A stretch of DNA of 64,000 bases from an uncultured bacterium (GCA_947073515.1 CAMTMC010000005.1:27302-91301), one strand, 5' to 3'. Shown: positions 15,697 to 25,423, numbered from the stretch's first letter. Translations and numbers: made by a program. Notes: generated from the letters alone by a model not told the origin.

Positions 15697-15726
15697 GCAT
15701 AGGACAATCCCCCCCTCACATACTCT
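15697..15726 (+). promoter_or_regulatory. Sigma-E/G-like sporulation promoter of ylmC
   Basis: GCATA (15697-15701), then 17 bp, then CATACTCT (15719-15726), which matches the sigma-E -10 consensus CATACANT at seven of eight positions (fixed bases plus N). It lies 30 bp before the ATG of a gene from a sporulation family. Confidence 0.55.
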
Positions 15727-15755
15727 GTAGAAAACAAAATGCAGGGGGAATGGTC

Positions 15756-16028
15756 ATGGAAACTCGGATTGCGGATCTGCGGTACAAAGAGGTCATCAGC
15801 GTGGAGGACGGCAGCCGGTACGGCTACGTGGGGGATATGGAGATCGACCTGGACAGCGGCCAGGTTCGGGCCCTGGTGGTCCCCGGGCGGCGGCGGTTTT
15901 TCGGCCTGCTGGGCCGGGAGGAGGATCATTATATCCCCTGGGACGCCGTCCGCCGGTTCGGGGAGGACATCATCCTGGTGGAGGATCACCGCCCCCGGCG
16001 CTCCCCCCGCCGGGGATATCTGGAATAG
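15756..16028 (+). CDS. YlmC/YmxH-family PRC-barrel sporulation protein
   Basis: The 90-residue protein is a single PRC-barrel: METRIADLRYKEVISVEDG, YGYVGDMEIDLDSGQVRALVV, then IPWDAVRRFGEDIILVE. This matches the YlmC/YmxH family found in endospore formers, whose members are expressed during sporulation and lack a known biochemical role. I take the ATG with GGGGGA seven bases upstream; the track's earlier start is inside the rubredoxin gene. A sigma-E-like promoter precedes it. The C-terminus is basic (RPRRSPRRG), which may bind nucleic acid or phosphate surfaces. Confidence 0.9.
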   Translation: METRIADLRYKEVISVEDGSRYGYVGDMEIDLDSGQVRALVVPGRRRFFGLLGREEDHYIPWDAVRRFGEDIILVEDHRPRRSPRRGYLE

Positions 16029-16057
16029 GAGACAGCCGCCCGATGGGCGGCTGTCTC
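16029..16057. terminator. Convergent-gene hairpin between ylmC and addA
   Basis: A perfect 13 bp stem GAGACAGCCGCCC/GGGCGGCTGTCTC with a GAT loop fills the gap between the two stops. T-runs are lacking on both sides, so termination strength is uncertain. Confidence 0.65.
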
Positions 16058-19000
16058 TACAGCTCTACAGCGGTATCGGTGGCAAAAAACCACAGCGCCT
16101 GGCGGCCCACCGGCTTCCCCAGGATGGCGGACAGGGCCAGGCTGTAGGCCGCCAGCTGGGGGCGGTACTCCTCCGCCTTGGCCCGCTCCTGGCCGGGGGC
16201 TACCCGGTCGGACTTGAAGTCTACCACGGTGATGGTCTCCCCCTCCTCAAACCAGGCGTCGATCACCCCCTGGAGCAGCACCTCCTCCCCCGCCCCATCG
16301 GGAAAATAGTTCAGGGCTGAGTCCAAAATGGAAAATTTAAACTCCCGCTGGCACCGGGGGGCGGCGGCCATGGCCCGCCCCAGGGGGCTGTCCAGAAAGG
16401 CCCGCAGCCGCTCCGGCTGGACGGCTTGGCGCTGGAGGGCGGTCAAGAACCCCTGCTCCTCCAGCCCGTCCAGCTCCGCCCCCAGCTCCTCCGGGGCGCG
16501 GCCCGGGCCCAGGGCGATGTACTCCATGGCCAGGTGGAGGGCGGTTCCCCGCTGGGCGGAGGTCAATCCCCGCTCCTCGGCGATAAAGTTGGGCCGGGTG
16601 ATGGGCTGGCCCCGCCGGGAGGGGGGCTGGGCCTCCTCCGCCGCCTCCCGGTCCAGGGTTCTGCCCTTGATCTGGGTGGCGGTGAGCTTGGAGGGCAGGT
16701 TGGCCCCGGCCAGGTGGGGGTACTTCCAGCTCAGCCGGGCGGACAGCCCCTCCACCCCGGCGTCCTCCTCCGGGGGCAGGTCTTCCAGAACCCCTTCCGG
16801 TTCCTCCGCCCGGGACAGGCCGGCGCCCTCCACCCAGCGGATATCCCACTCCGGGCCCAGATCCCGGGGGCCCAAGTCAGACAGCCCCGCCAGCTCCCGC
16901 AGGGGGGCGGCTCCCCGCCGGGTGAGGGCGTGGAGGAGCACCCACCCCCCCACGCTCTGCCGCTGCTCCAGCTCCATGGGCGCCGGGGGGACGGACAGGC
17001 TGTCCTCCAGCCGCTCCAGGGAGGAAATCCCCTCGGGGAAGGCGACGGTGAGAATCAATTTCTCCTGGGCCCGGGTCATGGCCACATAGAGCAGCCGCAG
17101 CTCCTCCGCCATCAGCTCCCGCTCCAGCTGGCGGGCCACCGCCCGCCGGGCCAGGGTGGGGTACTCCACCATCCGGCTCCGGTCCAGCCCCCGTGGGCCC
17201 ACCCCCAGCTCCGGGTGGAAGAGGACGGGCCTCATCAGGTCATCCCGGTTCAGCCGCCGGTTCAGGCCGCACACCAGCACCACCGGCTTCTCCAGCCCCT
17301 TGGACCGGTGGATGGACAGGATGGACACCCCGTCCCCCTGGGCGGCGGAGGGGCTGGAGAGCTTCCCCCCGGCGGAGCGCAGCCGTTCCAGCCGGAGAAG
17401 GAACTGGAACAGGGTGCGGCATCCGCTGTCCTCCAGCTGCCCCGCCAGGGCGTACAGGGCCAGCAAGTCTCCCTGTCGGTCCGCCCCCCCCTCCATGGCG
17501 CCGAACACCCCTAAAATGTTGGTCTTTTCGTAGATATGCCAGATGAGCTGGCGGCAGGTGCGGTCCCCCGCCCCGAAGCGCAGTTCCTCCAGCTCTGCCA
17601 GGAAATTGACACACTCCTGGTCGCCCTGTTCCCCGGCCCGGGTCAGGGCGGTGTAGAAGTCCCCGCCGCTGTCCGCCCGGAGGAGAGCCAGCTTGTCCCC
17701 GCTGAAGTTGTACACCGGCGAGCGCAGGGCGGCCAGCAGGGGCACGTCCTGGCGGGGGTTGTCCACAATCTGGAGGATGGCCAGGGCCACGCTCACCTGG
17801 GTGGTGTGGAAGAAGTCCCCGGCCCCCTCCGCCGACCAGGGGATGCCCGCCTCCCCCAGGGCCCGGATGTAGTGGTGGAGCACCGGGCCGGGGCTGCGCA
17901 GGAGAATCATCACGTCAGAGGGCCGTAGAGGCCGGAAAGCGCCCCCCTCCTCCACCATCAGCGGCTCTCGCAGGAGCTCCTTGATCCGCCGGGCGGCAAA
18001 GCGGGCCTCCAGCAGGTCCTTGCTGTCCTTCTCCCCCTCCCGATCCCCCAGGAAGGACAGGTCCAGCAGGTCCAGCTCCAGGGCGTAGGGGTCCCCCGCC
18101 TCCGCCGCCGGGAAGGATCTCCCCGGCACCAGGGCCTGGTCGGGGGTGTAGTCCAGCTCACCAAATTCCGTGGACATGATATCCCGGAACAGGTCGTTGC
18201 ACCCCTCCAGCACCTGGGGACGGGAGCGGAAGTTCCGGGACAGCGCCCGCTTCCGGGGTTTTCCAGCTTCCGCCTCCCCCCCGTCCGGGAAGCGGCGGTA
18301 TTTATCCAGGAAAATGGTGGGGTCAGCCAGGCGGAAGCGGTAGATGGACTGCTTCACGTCCCCCACCTGGAACAGCTTCCGCCCCCCCTGGGAGATGGCG
18401 GAGAAAATCTCGTTCTGCACCTGGTTGGTGTCCTGATACTCGTCTACCAGCACCTCGTCAAAGCGGTCCCCCCAGTACCGGGCCAGCTCGGAGGGCCGGC
18501 CCTGGCCGTCCGTCAGAAGTTTTACGGCGAAGTGCTCCAAATCGGAGAAGTCCAGCACCCCCCGGCGGCCCTTCTCCTGATCGTAGGCCCTCTGGAAGTC
18601 CAGCACCAGGTCCATCAGGGCCTGGACCGCCGGACGGGACAGAGATAACTCCTCCAACCCGGCGGCGGAATCCCCCTGTAAATCCTCGGCCAGCTTGTCC
18701 AGGATCTTTTTGCAGCGCAGGCGGATGGATTTCATCCGCTGGCCGTCCCGGGCGGCCCGCTCCTCCTCCATGGGGCTGATTTCCACTGTCCGCTTCTTCT
18801 TCCGCCCGGCGGCGGGGAAGGGGACGGGCAGGCGGGCCACCGCCCCGTCCCAGGTGGACTCCCCCAAAAATTCCTCCAGGCCCTCCAGGGCGGTGGTGAG
18901 GGAGGGGGCGTAGTTCACTTCCAGCAGCTCGTCGGTGCCGGCCAGGGCCAGCGCCTGGGTCAGCCGGTCCTGGCAGAACAGGGCCTGGCGGCGGGCGTCG

Positions 19001-19653
19001 GACAGCAGCAGGGCCCCCCAGGGGGTCTCCCCCAGGTCGTTGACCCCTTCCAGCGCCCACAGGGCCTTCTGTCCCTCCAGCCAGGCGGCGGGATGGGGAT
19101 GGCTCTGCACCCGGGCAAAGACGTCCACCACAATCTGGGCCAGGCGGCTGTCGTCCCGGCCGGCGGCCAAAGTGTCCACCAGCTGGGCGAAGGGGCTGTC
19201 CGGGCTCAGGTCCTCATACCGCCTGTCCAGCACCTCCTCCAGCACCTGGGCCATGAGGACATGGGCCTCCCCCTCATCGCACAGGCGGAAGTCCGGGTCC
19301 AGATCCAGCAGGTGGCCGCTCTCCCGGAGGAGGGCGGCGCAGAAAGCATGGATGGTGGAGATCTGGGCCCGGTAGACCAGGGTGGACTGCCGGCGCAGGT
19401 GGCGGTTGTTGGGGTCCAGGGCCAGCCGGTCAGACAGCTCCTGGGCGATCCGCCCCCGGAGCTCGGCGGCGGCGGCCTTGGTGTAGGTGATGACCAGGAA
19501 GCGGTCGATGTCCAGCCCCTCCCCTGTCACCCGGTCCAGCAGCCGCTCCACCAGCACCCGGGTCTTCCCCGACCCGGCCGCGGCGGACACCAGCAGTTCC
19601 CCGCCCCGGTCGTCCACGATATTCCGTTGTTCCTCTGTCAATGGAAAGGGCAT
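16057..19653 (-). CDS. addA: ATP-dependent helicase/nuclease subunit A
   Basis: AddA (1198 residues, close to the 1232 of B. subtilis) is the UvrD-like helicase and nuclease subunit of the AddAB double-strand-break repair complex. Visible motifs are the Q-motif and Walker A (LTEEQRNIV; SAAAGSGKT), Walker B (VLVDEYQDTN), GDVKQSIYRFR, SIHRSKGLEKPVV and YVAMTRAQEKL. The C-terminal RecB-type nuclease core is VVDFKSD with a following Q-containing YRPQLAAYSLAL. The ATG has GGAGG upstream. It is the last gene of addB-pdxK-addA; normally addB and addA are adjacent. Confidence 0.97.
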   Translation of the reverse strand: MPFPLTEEQRNIVDDRGGELLVSAAAGSGKTRVLVERLLDRVTGEGLDIDRFLVITYTKAAAAELRGRIAQELSDRLALDPNNRHLRRQSTLVYRAQISTIHAFCAALLRESGHLLDLDPDFRLCDEGEAHVLMAQVLEEVLDRRYEDLSPDSPFAQLVDTLAAGRDDSRLAQIVVDVFARVQSHPHPAAWLEGQKALWALEGVNDLGETPWGALLLSDARRQALFCQDRLTQALALAGTDELLEVNYAPSLTTALEGLEEFLGESTWDGAVARLPVPFPAAGRKKKRTVEISPMEEERAARDGQRMKSIRLRCKKILDKLAEDLQGDSAAGLEELSLSRPAVQALMDLVLDFQRAYDQEKGRRGVLDFSDLEHFAVKLLTDGQGRPSELARYWGDRFDEVLVDEYQDTNQVQNEIFSAISQGGRKLFQVGDVKQSIYRFRLADPTIFLDKYRRFPDGGEAEAGKPRKRALSRNFRSRPQVLEGCNDLFRDIMSTEFGELDYTPDQALVPGRSFPAAEAGDPYALELDLLDLSFLGDREGEKDSKDLLEARFAARRIKELLREPLMVEEGGAFRPLRPSDVMILLRSPGPVLHHYIRALGEAGIPWSAEGAGDFFHTTQVSVALAILQIVDNPRQDVPLLAALRSPVYNFSGDKLALLRADSGGDFYTALTRAGEQGDQECVNFLAELEELRFGAGDRTCRQLIWHIYEKTNILGVFGAMEGGADRQGDLLALYALAGQLEDSGCRTLFQFLLRLERLRSAGGKLSSPSAAQGDGVSILSIHRSKGLEKPVVLVCGLNRRLNRDDLMRPVLFHPELGVGPRGLDRSRMVEYPTLARRAVARQLERELMAEELRLLYVAMTRAQEKLILTVAFPEGISSLERLEDSLSVPPAPMELEQRQSVGGWVLLHALTRRGAAPLRELAGLSDLGPRDLGPEWDIRWVEGAGLSRAEEPEGVLEDLPPEEDAGVEGLSARLSWKYPHLAGANLPSKLTATQIKGRTLDREAAEEAQPPSRRGQPITRPNFIAEERGLTSAQRGTALHLAMEYIALGPGRAPEELGAELDGLEEQGFLTALQRQAVQPERLRAFLDSPLGRAMAAAPRCQREFKFSILDSALNYFPDGAGEEVLLQGVIDAWFEEGETITVVDFKSDRVAPGQERAKAEEYRPQLAAYSLALSAILGKPVGRQALWFFATDTAVEL

Positions 19654-19690
19654 CCAAACGCCTCCTCCAGGGCCTCCTTTGGAGAGGCCC

Positions 19691-20524
19691 TTACTCTGTT
19701 AAAATACTCAGATATTTCTCAACCCGGATGCCGTTGTTCCGCTCCGCCACGTCCTGCTCCAAAAAGATCAGCCGCTCCAGCAGATCCACCGCCCGCCCCA
19801 CGCTCTGGGGAAGATCGCGGCCCTTCAGCAGCTGCCCGGTGAGCAGGGAGGTGAAAATATCCCCGGTTCCCGGGAAATGGGCCTTGATGAACCGGTAGGG
19901 CACCGTAAAATACTCCCCCGTCCCCCCGTCAAAGCCCCAGACCACATGCCGGCCTGTCTCCTCCTCCCGGCCGCTGGTGATCACCGCCGACCGGGGCCCC
20001 AGGGCCACAAGGCCGTCCAGCATCCGGCGGGCCTCGTCCTGGGTCAAGGCCTCCCGGCCGGCGTACAGTTTCGTAAGAAACCCCGCCTCTGTCAAATTGG
20101 GCACAATCACGTCCGCCGCCCCCACAAAGCGGCGCATATTGTCCACCGTATCCTGGGTGGAACCGTTGTACAGCTTGCCCCCGTCCCCCATGATGGGGTC
20201 GGTCACCACCAGCAGGCCCTCCTTCTTCTGGCTGGCGATGAAATCCCGGATGATGTCCACCTGGTCCGCCGAGGCCAAAAACCCCGTGGTGATGCAGTCA
20301 AACCGGAAGCCCATCTCCCCCCACACCTGGATGGTCTGGGCCATGTACCGGGTGGTGTCCAAAACAGCGAATTTCCCGTAGTCAAAGTTGTTTGATACCA
20401 GGGCGGTGGGCAGGTTGTAAATGCTGTGCCCCATGCTGGACAGAATGGGCAGCATCCCCGCCAGACCCATTTTGCCGCAGCCGGGCATGTCTCCGATCAT
20501 CAAAATATTCTTGTTGGCGTCCAT
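19691..20524 (-). CDS. Pyridoxamine/pyridoxal kinase (PfkB-like fold)
   Basis: The 277-residue protein matches the PdxY/PdxK ribokinase-like family, which phosphorylates vitamin B6 vitamers. Evidence is the MIGDMPGCGKMGLAGMLPIL start, the FDCITTGFLASADQV segment, LLVVTDPIMGDGGKLYNG (the family DPVMGD motif) and the catalytic GTGD in FPGTGDIFTSLLTG. AAAGGAGC precedes the ATG. It is inserted between addB and addA with gaps of 38 and 37 bp, and a stem-loop (GGGCCTC/GAGGCCC) overlaps its stop codon. No functional link to DNA repair is known. Confidence 0.9.
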   Translation of the reverse strand: MDANKNILMIGDMPGCGKMGLAGMLPILSSMGHSIYNLPTALVSNNFDYGKFAVLDTTRYMAQTIQVWGEMGFRFDCITTGFLASADQVDIIRDFIASQKKEGLLVVTDPIMGDGGKLYNGSTQDTVDNMRRFVGAADVIVPNLTEAGFLTKLYAGREALTQDEARRMLDGLVALGPRSAVITSGREEETGRHVVWGFDGGTGEYFTVPYRFIKAHFPGTGDIFTSLLTGQLLKGRDLPQSVGRAVDLLERLIFLEQDVAERNNGIRVEKYLSILTE

Positions 20525-20562
20525 TTTTTCGCTCCTTTTCTGGCTTCATGGGATGGGTTCCC

Positions 20563-23500
20563 TCATTCCGGCTGTTCCAGCCCCGCCCAGAACTCCTGGG
20601 CGCTGACCCCCGGCATCCACCGGCGGCAGTCCTCCCCCCGGCCCGGCTCGAAGTGGCAGGCGGCGGCGTAGTCACAGTAGCGGCAGGCGTTTTTCTCCGG
20701 CCCCCGCCAGAAGGGGTCGGCGGAGATATTCCCCCCCGCCAGCTCCTGACAGATGTCCTCCAGGGTCCGCTGGATGTGCCGGCCCAGCTTGCCCAGCTGC
20801 TCCGCCGTGGCCAGAGCTTCGCCGGTGATCTGCCCGGTGGTTTTGGAGACTTTCAGGGGCAAAAAGCGGTAGCCCTCCGCCCCCGGCTCCTCCATGGCGG
20901 CGAGGATCTCCGGGTCGTCCACGATCAGGCCGCTGCGGGTGAGCTCCTTGTCCACCCGCTTGCGCAGGTCGGCGTCACTTATGGCCCGGCTGCCCCGGAT
21001 CACCGCCTCCCGGGCGGGCAGGTACAGCACCCCCGCCCCCTCCACCGGCAGGCCGTACAGGGCCCGGCCCCGGTCCTCCAGGGTAAAGAGGTACAAAAGC
21101 ATCTGAAGGCCCAGGCCGTTCCAGACCTCGGTGAGGTCGAAGGTCTTCCGGCCCGTCTTGTAGTCCACCACCCGGAGGTGGAGCTTGCCGTCCTTCACAT
21201 AGCCGTCCACCCGGTCTACAAAGCCGGTGACGCTGATGGTCACCCCGCTGGCGGTCAGCTCCACCGGGGGCAGCTCCTGGCCCTTTCCGAAGCCCAGCTC
21301 AAAGGAGATGGGGCGGAATTTGGAGTGGAGCAGCTCGTCGGCCACATTGTCCACCACCGCCTGGACCGTGCCCTGGAGGCGGCGGAACAGGTACTGGAAG
21401 CGCTGGCTCTGGCCCTCCAGGCCGCCCAGCTCCTGGGCCACGTAGCGCTCCACCGCCTGGCGGACCAAATCTTTTAGACGGTTTCGTCTATCTTCACCCA
21501 AGTCCAATCCTGGGATGGTGGTCTGGGAGAACATCTCGTCCTGTAAGACGTGTTCCAGCACATAGTGGACGAAGGTGCCGTACTCCGGGGCGTCAAAGCC
21601 AGCGGGCTTTCTGGGCTCGGCCTTCAGGCCGTACCGCATGAAATAGGAGAAATGACAGGATTTATATTTGTCCATCCGGGAGGCGGACATGGCCACCCGC
21701 TGGCCGTAGAGCCGGTCCACCGCCTCCCGGGACAGGCGGCCCCGCTCCCAGGCCGCGGCCCGGTCCAGCCGGGCCACCGCTTCCCGGAAGTCCGGAAGCT
21801 CCTCCAGGGCCCGGCGGGCCGTCCGGTCCCGCCCCGCCTGCTCCAGGGCCGGGAGGGGGGCCTCTAGGCGGAAAGCGCCTTTCAGACGATCCTCCCTGGA
21901 AATGGGCAGGTTTTCAAAAATTAGACGGATTCGTCCAATCAAGAAACTGGGGCGGCGCTCCTCCCCGCCCGCCCCCTGGCCGGGCCAGGAGACCACCAGC
22001 TTCTGGCTTGGCCGGGCGCAGATCTGATAGATGGTAGTCATCTCCCGGTAGAGCAGGTCCCGCTGGGTTTGGTCCAGCTCCAGGCCGTAGGCGGCCAGGA
22101 GAGAGCGGTCGTCGTCGGACAGCAGGCCGGGTGTCGTCCCCACCTGGGGCAGGGAGGCGTCGTCCGCCCCCAGGAAGAACAGGGCTTTCACCCGGTGGCC
22201 GGTCTGGCGAGTGGTCTCCCCGGCGGTCACCCGGTCCAGGGAGACGGGGATGGTGCCCACATCGTACTGGGACAGCACCAGCCGGAACAGGGGGGCGAAC
22301 TCCTCCAGCTCCATGGGGGCCTCCCCCAGCAGGCGGGCGCACTGCTCCAGACCTCCGCACAGGATGTCCCACAGCTGGCGGTACTCCTCCGCCAGGGCGG
22401 GCTGGCCCCGGCGATCCAGTTCCTCCACCCGCTCCTCCAGGCGGTCCGGAAGGCCGATCTCCTCTAAAAATGTGTAGAGGGCCACGGCCTGGCCCCCGCC
22501 GGTGTGGACAGGATTTTTCCGCAGCACCTCCAACGGGACAAACACCTGCCGCCGGGCCCGGTCCACCCGGGCCAGCAGATCCCGGTCCTCCTGGGTCCAG
22601 TGCAGGCCGTAGCCCCGGGGATGCCATGGCCAGTCCTTCCCCTGGGTCCAGCGGCTCCCCTTGATGTCCCATTTCAGGACGTAGTTCTCCAACAGATCCC
22701 GGTCTTCCTCCGGCAAATTGGTCAGGCCGGTTTTGAGGTAGCGGAACACGTCCTCATAGCGGTAGCCGTTGGCTGTGGTCTCCAGGGCGGCGGTGACCAG
22801 GGCCAGGACGGGCTTCTCCAATATTTCCGTCATGGCGGAGGAGAACACCGGCACCCCGTACCGGCCAAAGACCGATTCCACCAGATCCCGGTAGGCCCCA
22901 TAGTCCCGGGCGGCGATGCCGATGTCCCGGAACCGCAGCCCCTCCTCCCGAACCAGGCGGAGGATACGGGCGGCGGCCCACTCCACCTCTGACCGGGGGG
23001 TGTTGGCCTGGAAGATCTCCACCGCCCCGCCGGCGGGGACGGGCCGGGGGGCGCTGTGGGAGAACAGCTCCCGCTCCAGCGCCTTCAGCGGTTCGGCCTT
23101 GCCGGGGCTGTTGGACACCAGACGCTCCACCTCACAGGGGATATACAGCCGCTCCGCCATCGCCAGCAGCTGACGGGCGGTGCGGCGGGCGGGGGAAAAG
23201 ATCCCCGTCCCCCCCTCGTCCTCCTCCAGGTGGTCACAGGTGAGGGCTACGGTCACGCTGTTGGCCTGGATCATCAGGCGCTCCAGCACCATCCGCTGCT
23301 GGGGGGTGAAGTCGGTAAAGCCGTCCAGCCAGAGGTCTTTCCCCTTGGCCCAGGGGCAGAGGGTCAATTTTTCCGCCGCCCTTGTCAGGCGATCCCGGGG
23401 ATCCAAGGCCACCTGGGCGGCGAGGGCCTGGTACTGCCCGCAGATCAGCCCCAAATCCTGGAGCTTTTCCCCCTCCGGGCCGCCGGTCTCCCGGCCCGCC

Positions 23501-23910
23501 CGAACCAGCACCTCCGGCGGGGCGCAGGAGCTTTTCAGCTCGTCCACCGTGGCCAGCAGGGACTGGAGGAAGGCGGGCCGGCGGGAGGGCCGGGCGTACA
23601 CCTTCAGCTCCGGGGCGGACTCCTGAACCGCCCGGTACATGAGCAGGAGACGGCCGCCGTTGTCCAGCTCCTCCTCCCCCAGGCCGCCGGCGGTCTGAAA
23701 TACCCGGTTGGCCAGGCGGGAGAAGGACAGGATCTCCGCGAACAGGCAGGCCTGGGGGCCTCCCACCCGGCACAGCGCCCGCTCGCTCTCATGGGACATC
23801 TGTTCCGGCACCAGCAGCACCTGGGGCCGCTCCTGGCCCGCCCGGCACAGCCGGTTCAGCACCGTGGTGGTCTTGCCCGACCCCGCACGGCCTAAAATCA
23901 GCTTGAGCAC
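20563..23910 (-). CDS. addB: ATP-dependent nuclease subunit B
   Basis: AddB (1115 residues) is the second nuclease and Chi-scanning subunit of AddAB. The inactive-helicase N-terminus keeps a Walker A (ILGRAGSGKTTT). The C-terminal RecB-family nuclease shows LRVVDYKTGRKTF. The four cysteines of its iron-sulfur cluster are recognisable: one in YKSCHFSYFMRYGL and three in ACRYCDYAAACHF. The start is GTG, preceded by AGGAGGAGAAGG. It is the first gene of the operon; no clear promoter was identified upstream. Confidence 0.96.
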   Translation of the reverse strand: MLKLILGRAGSGKTTTVLNRLCRAGQERPQVLLVPEQMSHESERALCRVGGPQACLFAEILSFSRLANRVFQTAGGLGEEELDNGGRLLLMYRAVQESAPELKVYARPSRRPAFLQSLLATVDELKSSCAPPEVLVRAGRETGGPEGEKLQDLGLICGQYQALAAQVALDPRDRLTRAAEKLTLCPWAKGKDLWLDGFTDFTPQQRMVLERLMIQANSVTVALTCDHLEEDEGGTGIFSPARRTARQLLAMAERLYIPCEVERLVSNSPGKAEPLKALERELFSHSAPRPVPAGGAVEIFQANTPRSEVEWAAARILRLVREEGLRFRDIGIAARDYGAYRDLVESVFGRYGVPVFSSAMTEILEKPVLALVTAALETTANGYRYEDVFRYLKTGLTNLPEEDRDLLENYVLKWDIKGSRWTQGKDWPWHPRGYGLHWTQEDRDLLARVDRARRQVFVPLEVLRKNPVHTGGGQAVALYTFLEEIGLPDRLEERVEELDRRGQPALAEEYRQLWDILCGGLEQCARLLGEAPMELEEFAPLFRLVLSQYDVGTIPVSLDRVTAGETTRQTGHRVKALFFLGADDASLPQVGTTPGLLSDDDRSLLAAYGLELDQTQRDLLYREMTTIYQICARPSQKLVVSWPGQGAGGEERRPSFLIGRIRLIFENLPISREDRLKGAFRLEAPLPALEQAGRDRTARRALEELPDFREAVARLDRAAAWERGRLSREAVDRLYGQRVAMSASRMDKYKSCHFSYFMRYGLKAEPRKPAGFDAPEYGTFVHYVLEHVLQDEMFSQTTIPGLDLGEDRRNRLKDLVRQAVERYVAQELGGLEGQSQRFQYLFRRLQGTVQAVVDNVADELLHSKFRPISFELGFGKGQELPPVELTASGVTISVTGFVDRVDGYVKDGKLHLRVVDYKTGRKTFDLTEVWNGLGLQMLLYLFTLEDRGRALYGLPVEGAGVLYLPAREAVIRGSRAISDADLRKRVDKELTRSGLIVDDPEILAAMEEPGAEGYRFLPLKVSKTTGQITGEALATAEQLGKLGRHIQRTLEDICQELAGGNISADPFWRGPEKNACRYCDYAAACHFEPGRGEDCRRWMPGVSAQEFWAGLEQPE

Positions 23911-23940
23911 CCTTCTCCTCCTCCCTATGGCATCGTTCTT

Positions 23941-24783
23941 TTACTCCTCCGGCCCGGTCGGGCCGCCCCGTCCTTTCCGGGCGGCCCGGAACCCGCCCCG
24001 GCCCCCGGCGGGGAGTTCAATGGAGAAGGTGATCTTCACCAACCACACGAAAAACAGCAGCACTAGAATGGGGATCAGGCAGGCGGTCACAAGCATGACG
24101 GCCAGGGCCTCGATAAAATCGTTGACCATTCCTCCCACCTTCTCGGTAATCTGGTTGGCCGCGCCGGTGATGCCGCTGGTCACCTTGCCAATGAGGCCGT
24201 CCCAAAAGCCCCCGTCCTCCTCCAGCTCCGCCTGGCTGTCCTCCGCCTCCCCGGCGGTGTCCTTGGCCGCCTGGATGGTGGCCTGGATGCTGTCCTGGTA
24301 GGTCTGGTCAATGAGGTCGGACACCTTGACGCTGGCCGGGATGACCAGCACAATAGCGATGCCGAACACCAGCAGCTTCCGGGCCAGGAGCCGCGGCGTC
24401 TCCCAGTCCACAAAGAGGCTGAGGGCAAAGAGCAGGCAGGCGATGGGGATCAGCACGTGAAAGGCGGCGAACCCGGTGATGGTGAGCAAATACTTCTCCA
24501 GATAGATGGCGCACAGCACCACCAGAAAACCGGTACTCAAATCGGCCAGCTTCTCCGCGATGGGGGTGGCGGTGTCCCCGGGGATGAGGGTGATGGCCGC
24601 CGAGGCGGCGGTGGAGGCGGCGGTCAGCTCCAGGACGGTGGCCTGCTTCTCCTCCAGGGCGGCCAGGGTGGCGGCGTGGAACCGGGCCGAGGAGGCGAAT
24701 TTAGACAGCACAAACATAGACAGCAGCGCCATCACCAGGGCCCCGGCGGCAAACATCAGTTTTTTGCGGTCAAGCTCTCTCAT
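23941..24783 (-). CDS. Conserved multi-pass membrane protein, unknown function
   Basis: I do not recognise the family. The 280-residue protein has an N-terminal transmembrane helix (LMFAAGALVMALLSMFVLS), a short periplasmic-type loop rich in Ala and Thr, three further hydrophobic segments (FLVVLCAIYLEKYLLTI, FHVLIPIACLLFALSLFV, LLVFGIAIVLVIPASV), an acidic amphipathic region (AGEAEDSQAELEEDGGFWD), and a last helix AVMLVTACLIPILVLLFFVWLV. A Gly/Arg-rich tail ends it. Its start is 22 bases after the GNAT gene stop with GAGAGGG upstream, so the two are probably co-transcribed. Confidence 0.75.
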   Translation of the reverse strand: MRELDRKKLMFAAGALVMALLSMFVLSKFASSARFHAATLAALEEKQATVLELTAASTAASAAITLIPGDTATPIAEKLADLSTGFLVVLCAIYLEKYLLTITGFAAFHVLIPIACLLFALSLFVDWETPRLLARKLLVFGIAIVLVIPASVKVSDLIDQTYQDSIQATIQAAKDTAGEAEDSQAELEEDGGFWDGLIGKVTSGITGAANQITEKVGGMVNDFIEALAVMLVTACLIPILVLLFFVWLVKITFSIELPAGGRGGFRAARKGRGGPTGPEE

Positions 24784-24805
24784 AGTGCCCTCTCAATCTC
24801 AAATT

Positions 24806-25336
24806 TCAGGTAAGTTCTATCCAATACCGCTGTAACATCGCCCCAGCCTCCGGCTTATACACCGTGGACTGGTACACCCCGCCGTTGGCCAGGATGGTCC
24901 TCCGGCTGCCCTCGTTGTCCGTCCGGCAGGTGATGAGCACCCGCTCCTGGCCGCTCTCCTTACAGAAGGCCAGGCAGTCGGCCAGCATCCGCTTGGCGTA
25001 CCCCTTTTTCCGCTCAGAGGGCCGCACCGAGTAGCCAATATTCCCGCCGTAGCGCTCTAAATCCTGGTTGAACTCGTGGCGCACGTGGATCAGGCCCACA
25101 ATCCTCCGGTCTGAGTCCCGGACGTAGATAAACTGGGTGGACGGCACCCAGCCCGGGGAGAGGGTCTCCCGCCGGGTCTGGCGCTGGCCGAATTCCAGCC
25201 AGTCCGCCGGGTCCGGGAACCGGTCCATCCCTCCGGCGCCGTTGATGTATCCCTCGGCCTCCAGGCTCTCTGCCCGGTAGGAGATGATCTCCTCCCGGAA
25301 GGAGGGATCGGGTCTCATCAGAGTCAAGATTTCCAT
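24806..25336 (-). CDS. GNAT-family acetyltransferase
   Basis: The 176-residue protein shows the GNAT fold: IVGLIHVRHEFNQDLERYGGNIGYSVRPSERKKGYAKRML contains the beta-4 strand and the acetyl-CoA pyrophosphate loop (R/Q-x-x-G-x-G/A form, here SERKKGYA). Then comes VLITCRTDNEGSRRTILANGG, the NxxS motif of RimJ-like members. Substrate is unknown. I start it at 25336, where GGGAGG lies eight bases upstream, seven codons after the track start. It leads a two-gene unit with the membrane protein. Confidence 0.9.
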   Translation of the reverse strand: MEILTLMRPDPSFREEIISYRAESLEAEGYINGAGGMDRFPDPADWLEFGQRQTRRETLSPGWVPSTQFIYVRDSDRRIVGLIHVRHEFNQDLERYGGNIGYSVRPSERKKGYAKRMLADCLAFCKESGQERVLITCRTDNEGSRRTILANGGVYQSTVYKPEAGAMLQRYWIELT

Positions 25337-25423
25337 ACACGGTACCTCCCGCTTCAAAATTTACATTCGATTATAGCACACCGGGCCGGGAAAGGAAAGA
25401 GCGCCGGTAATCCGCCCCAGAAA

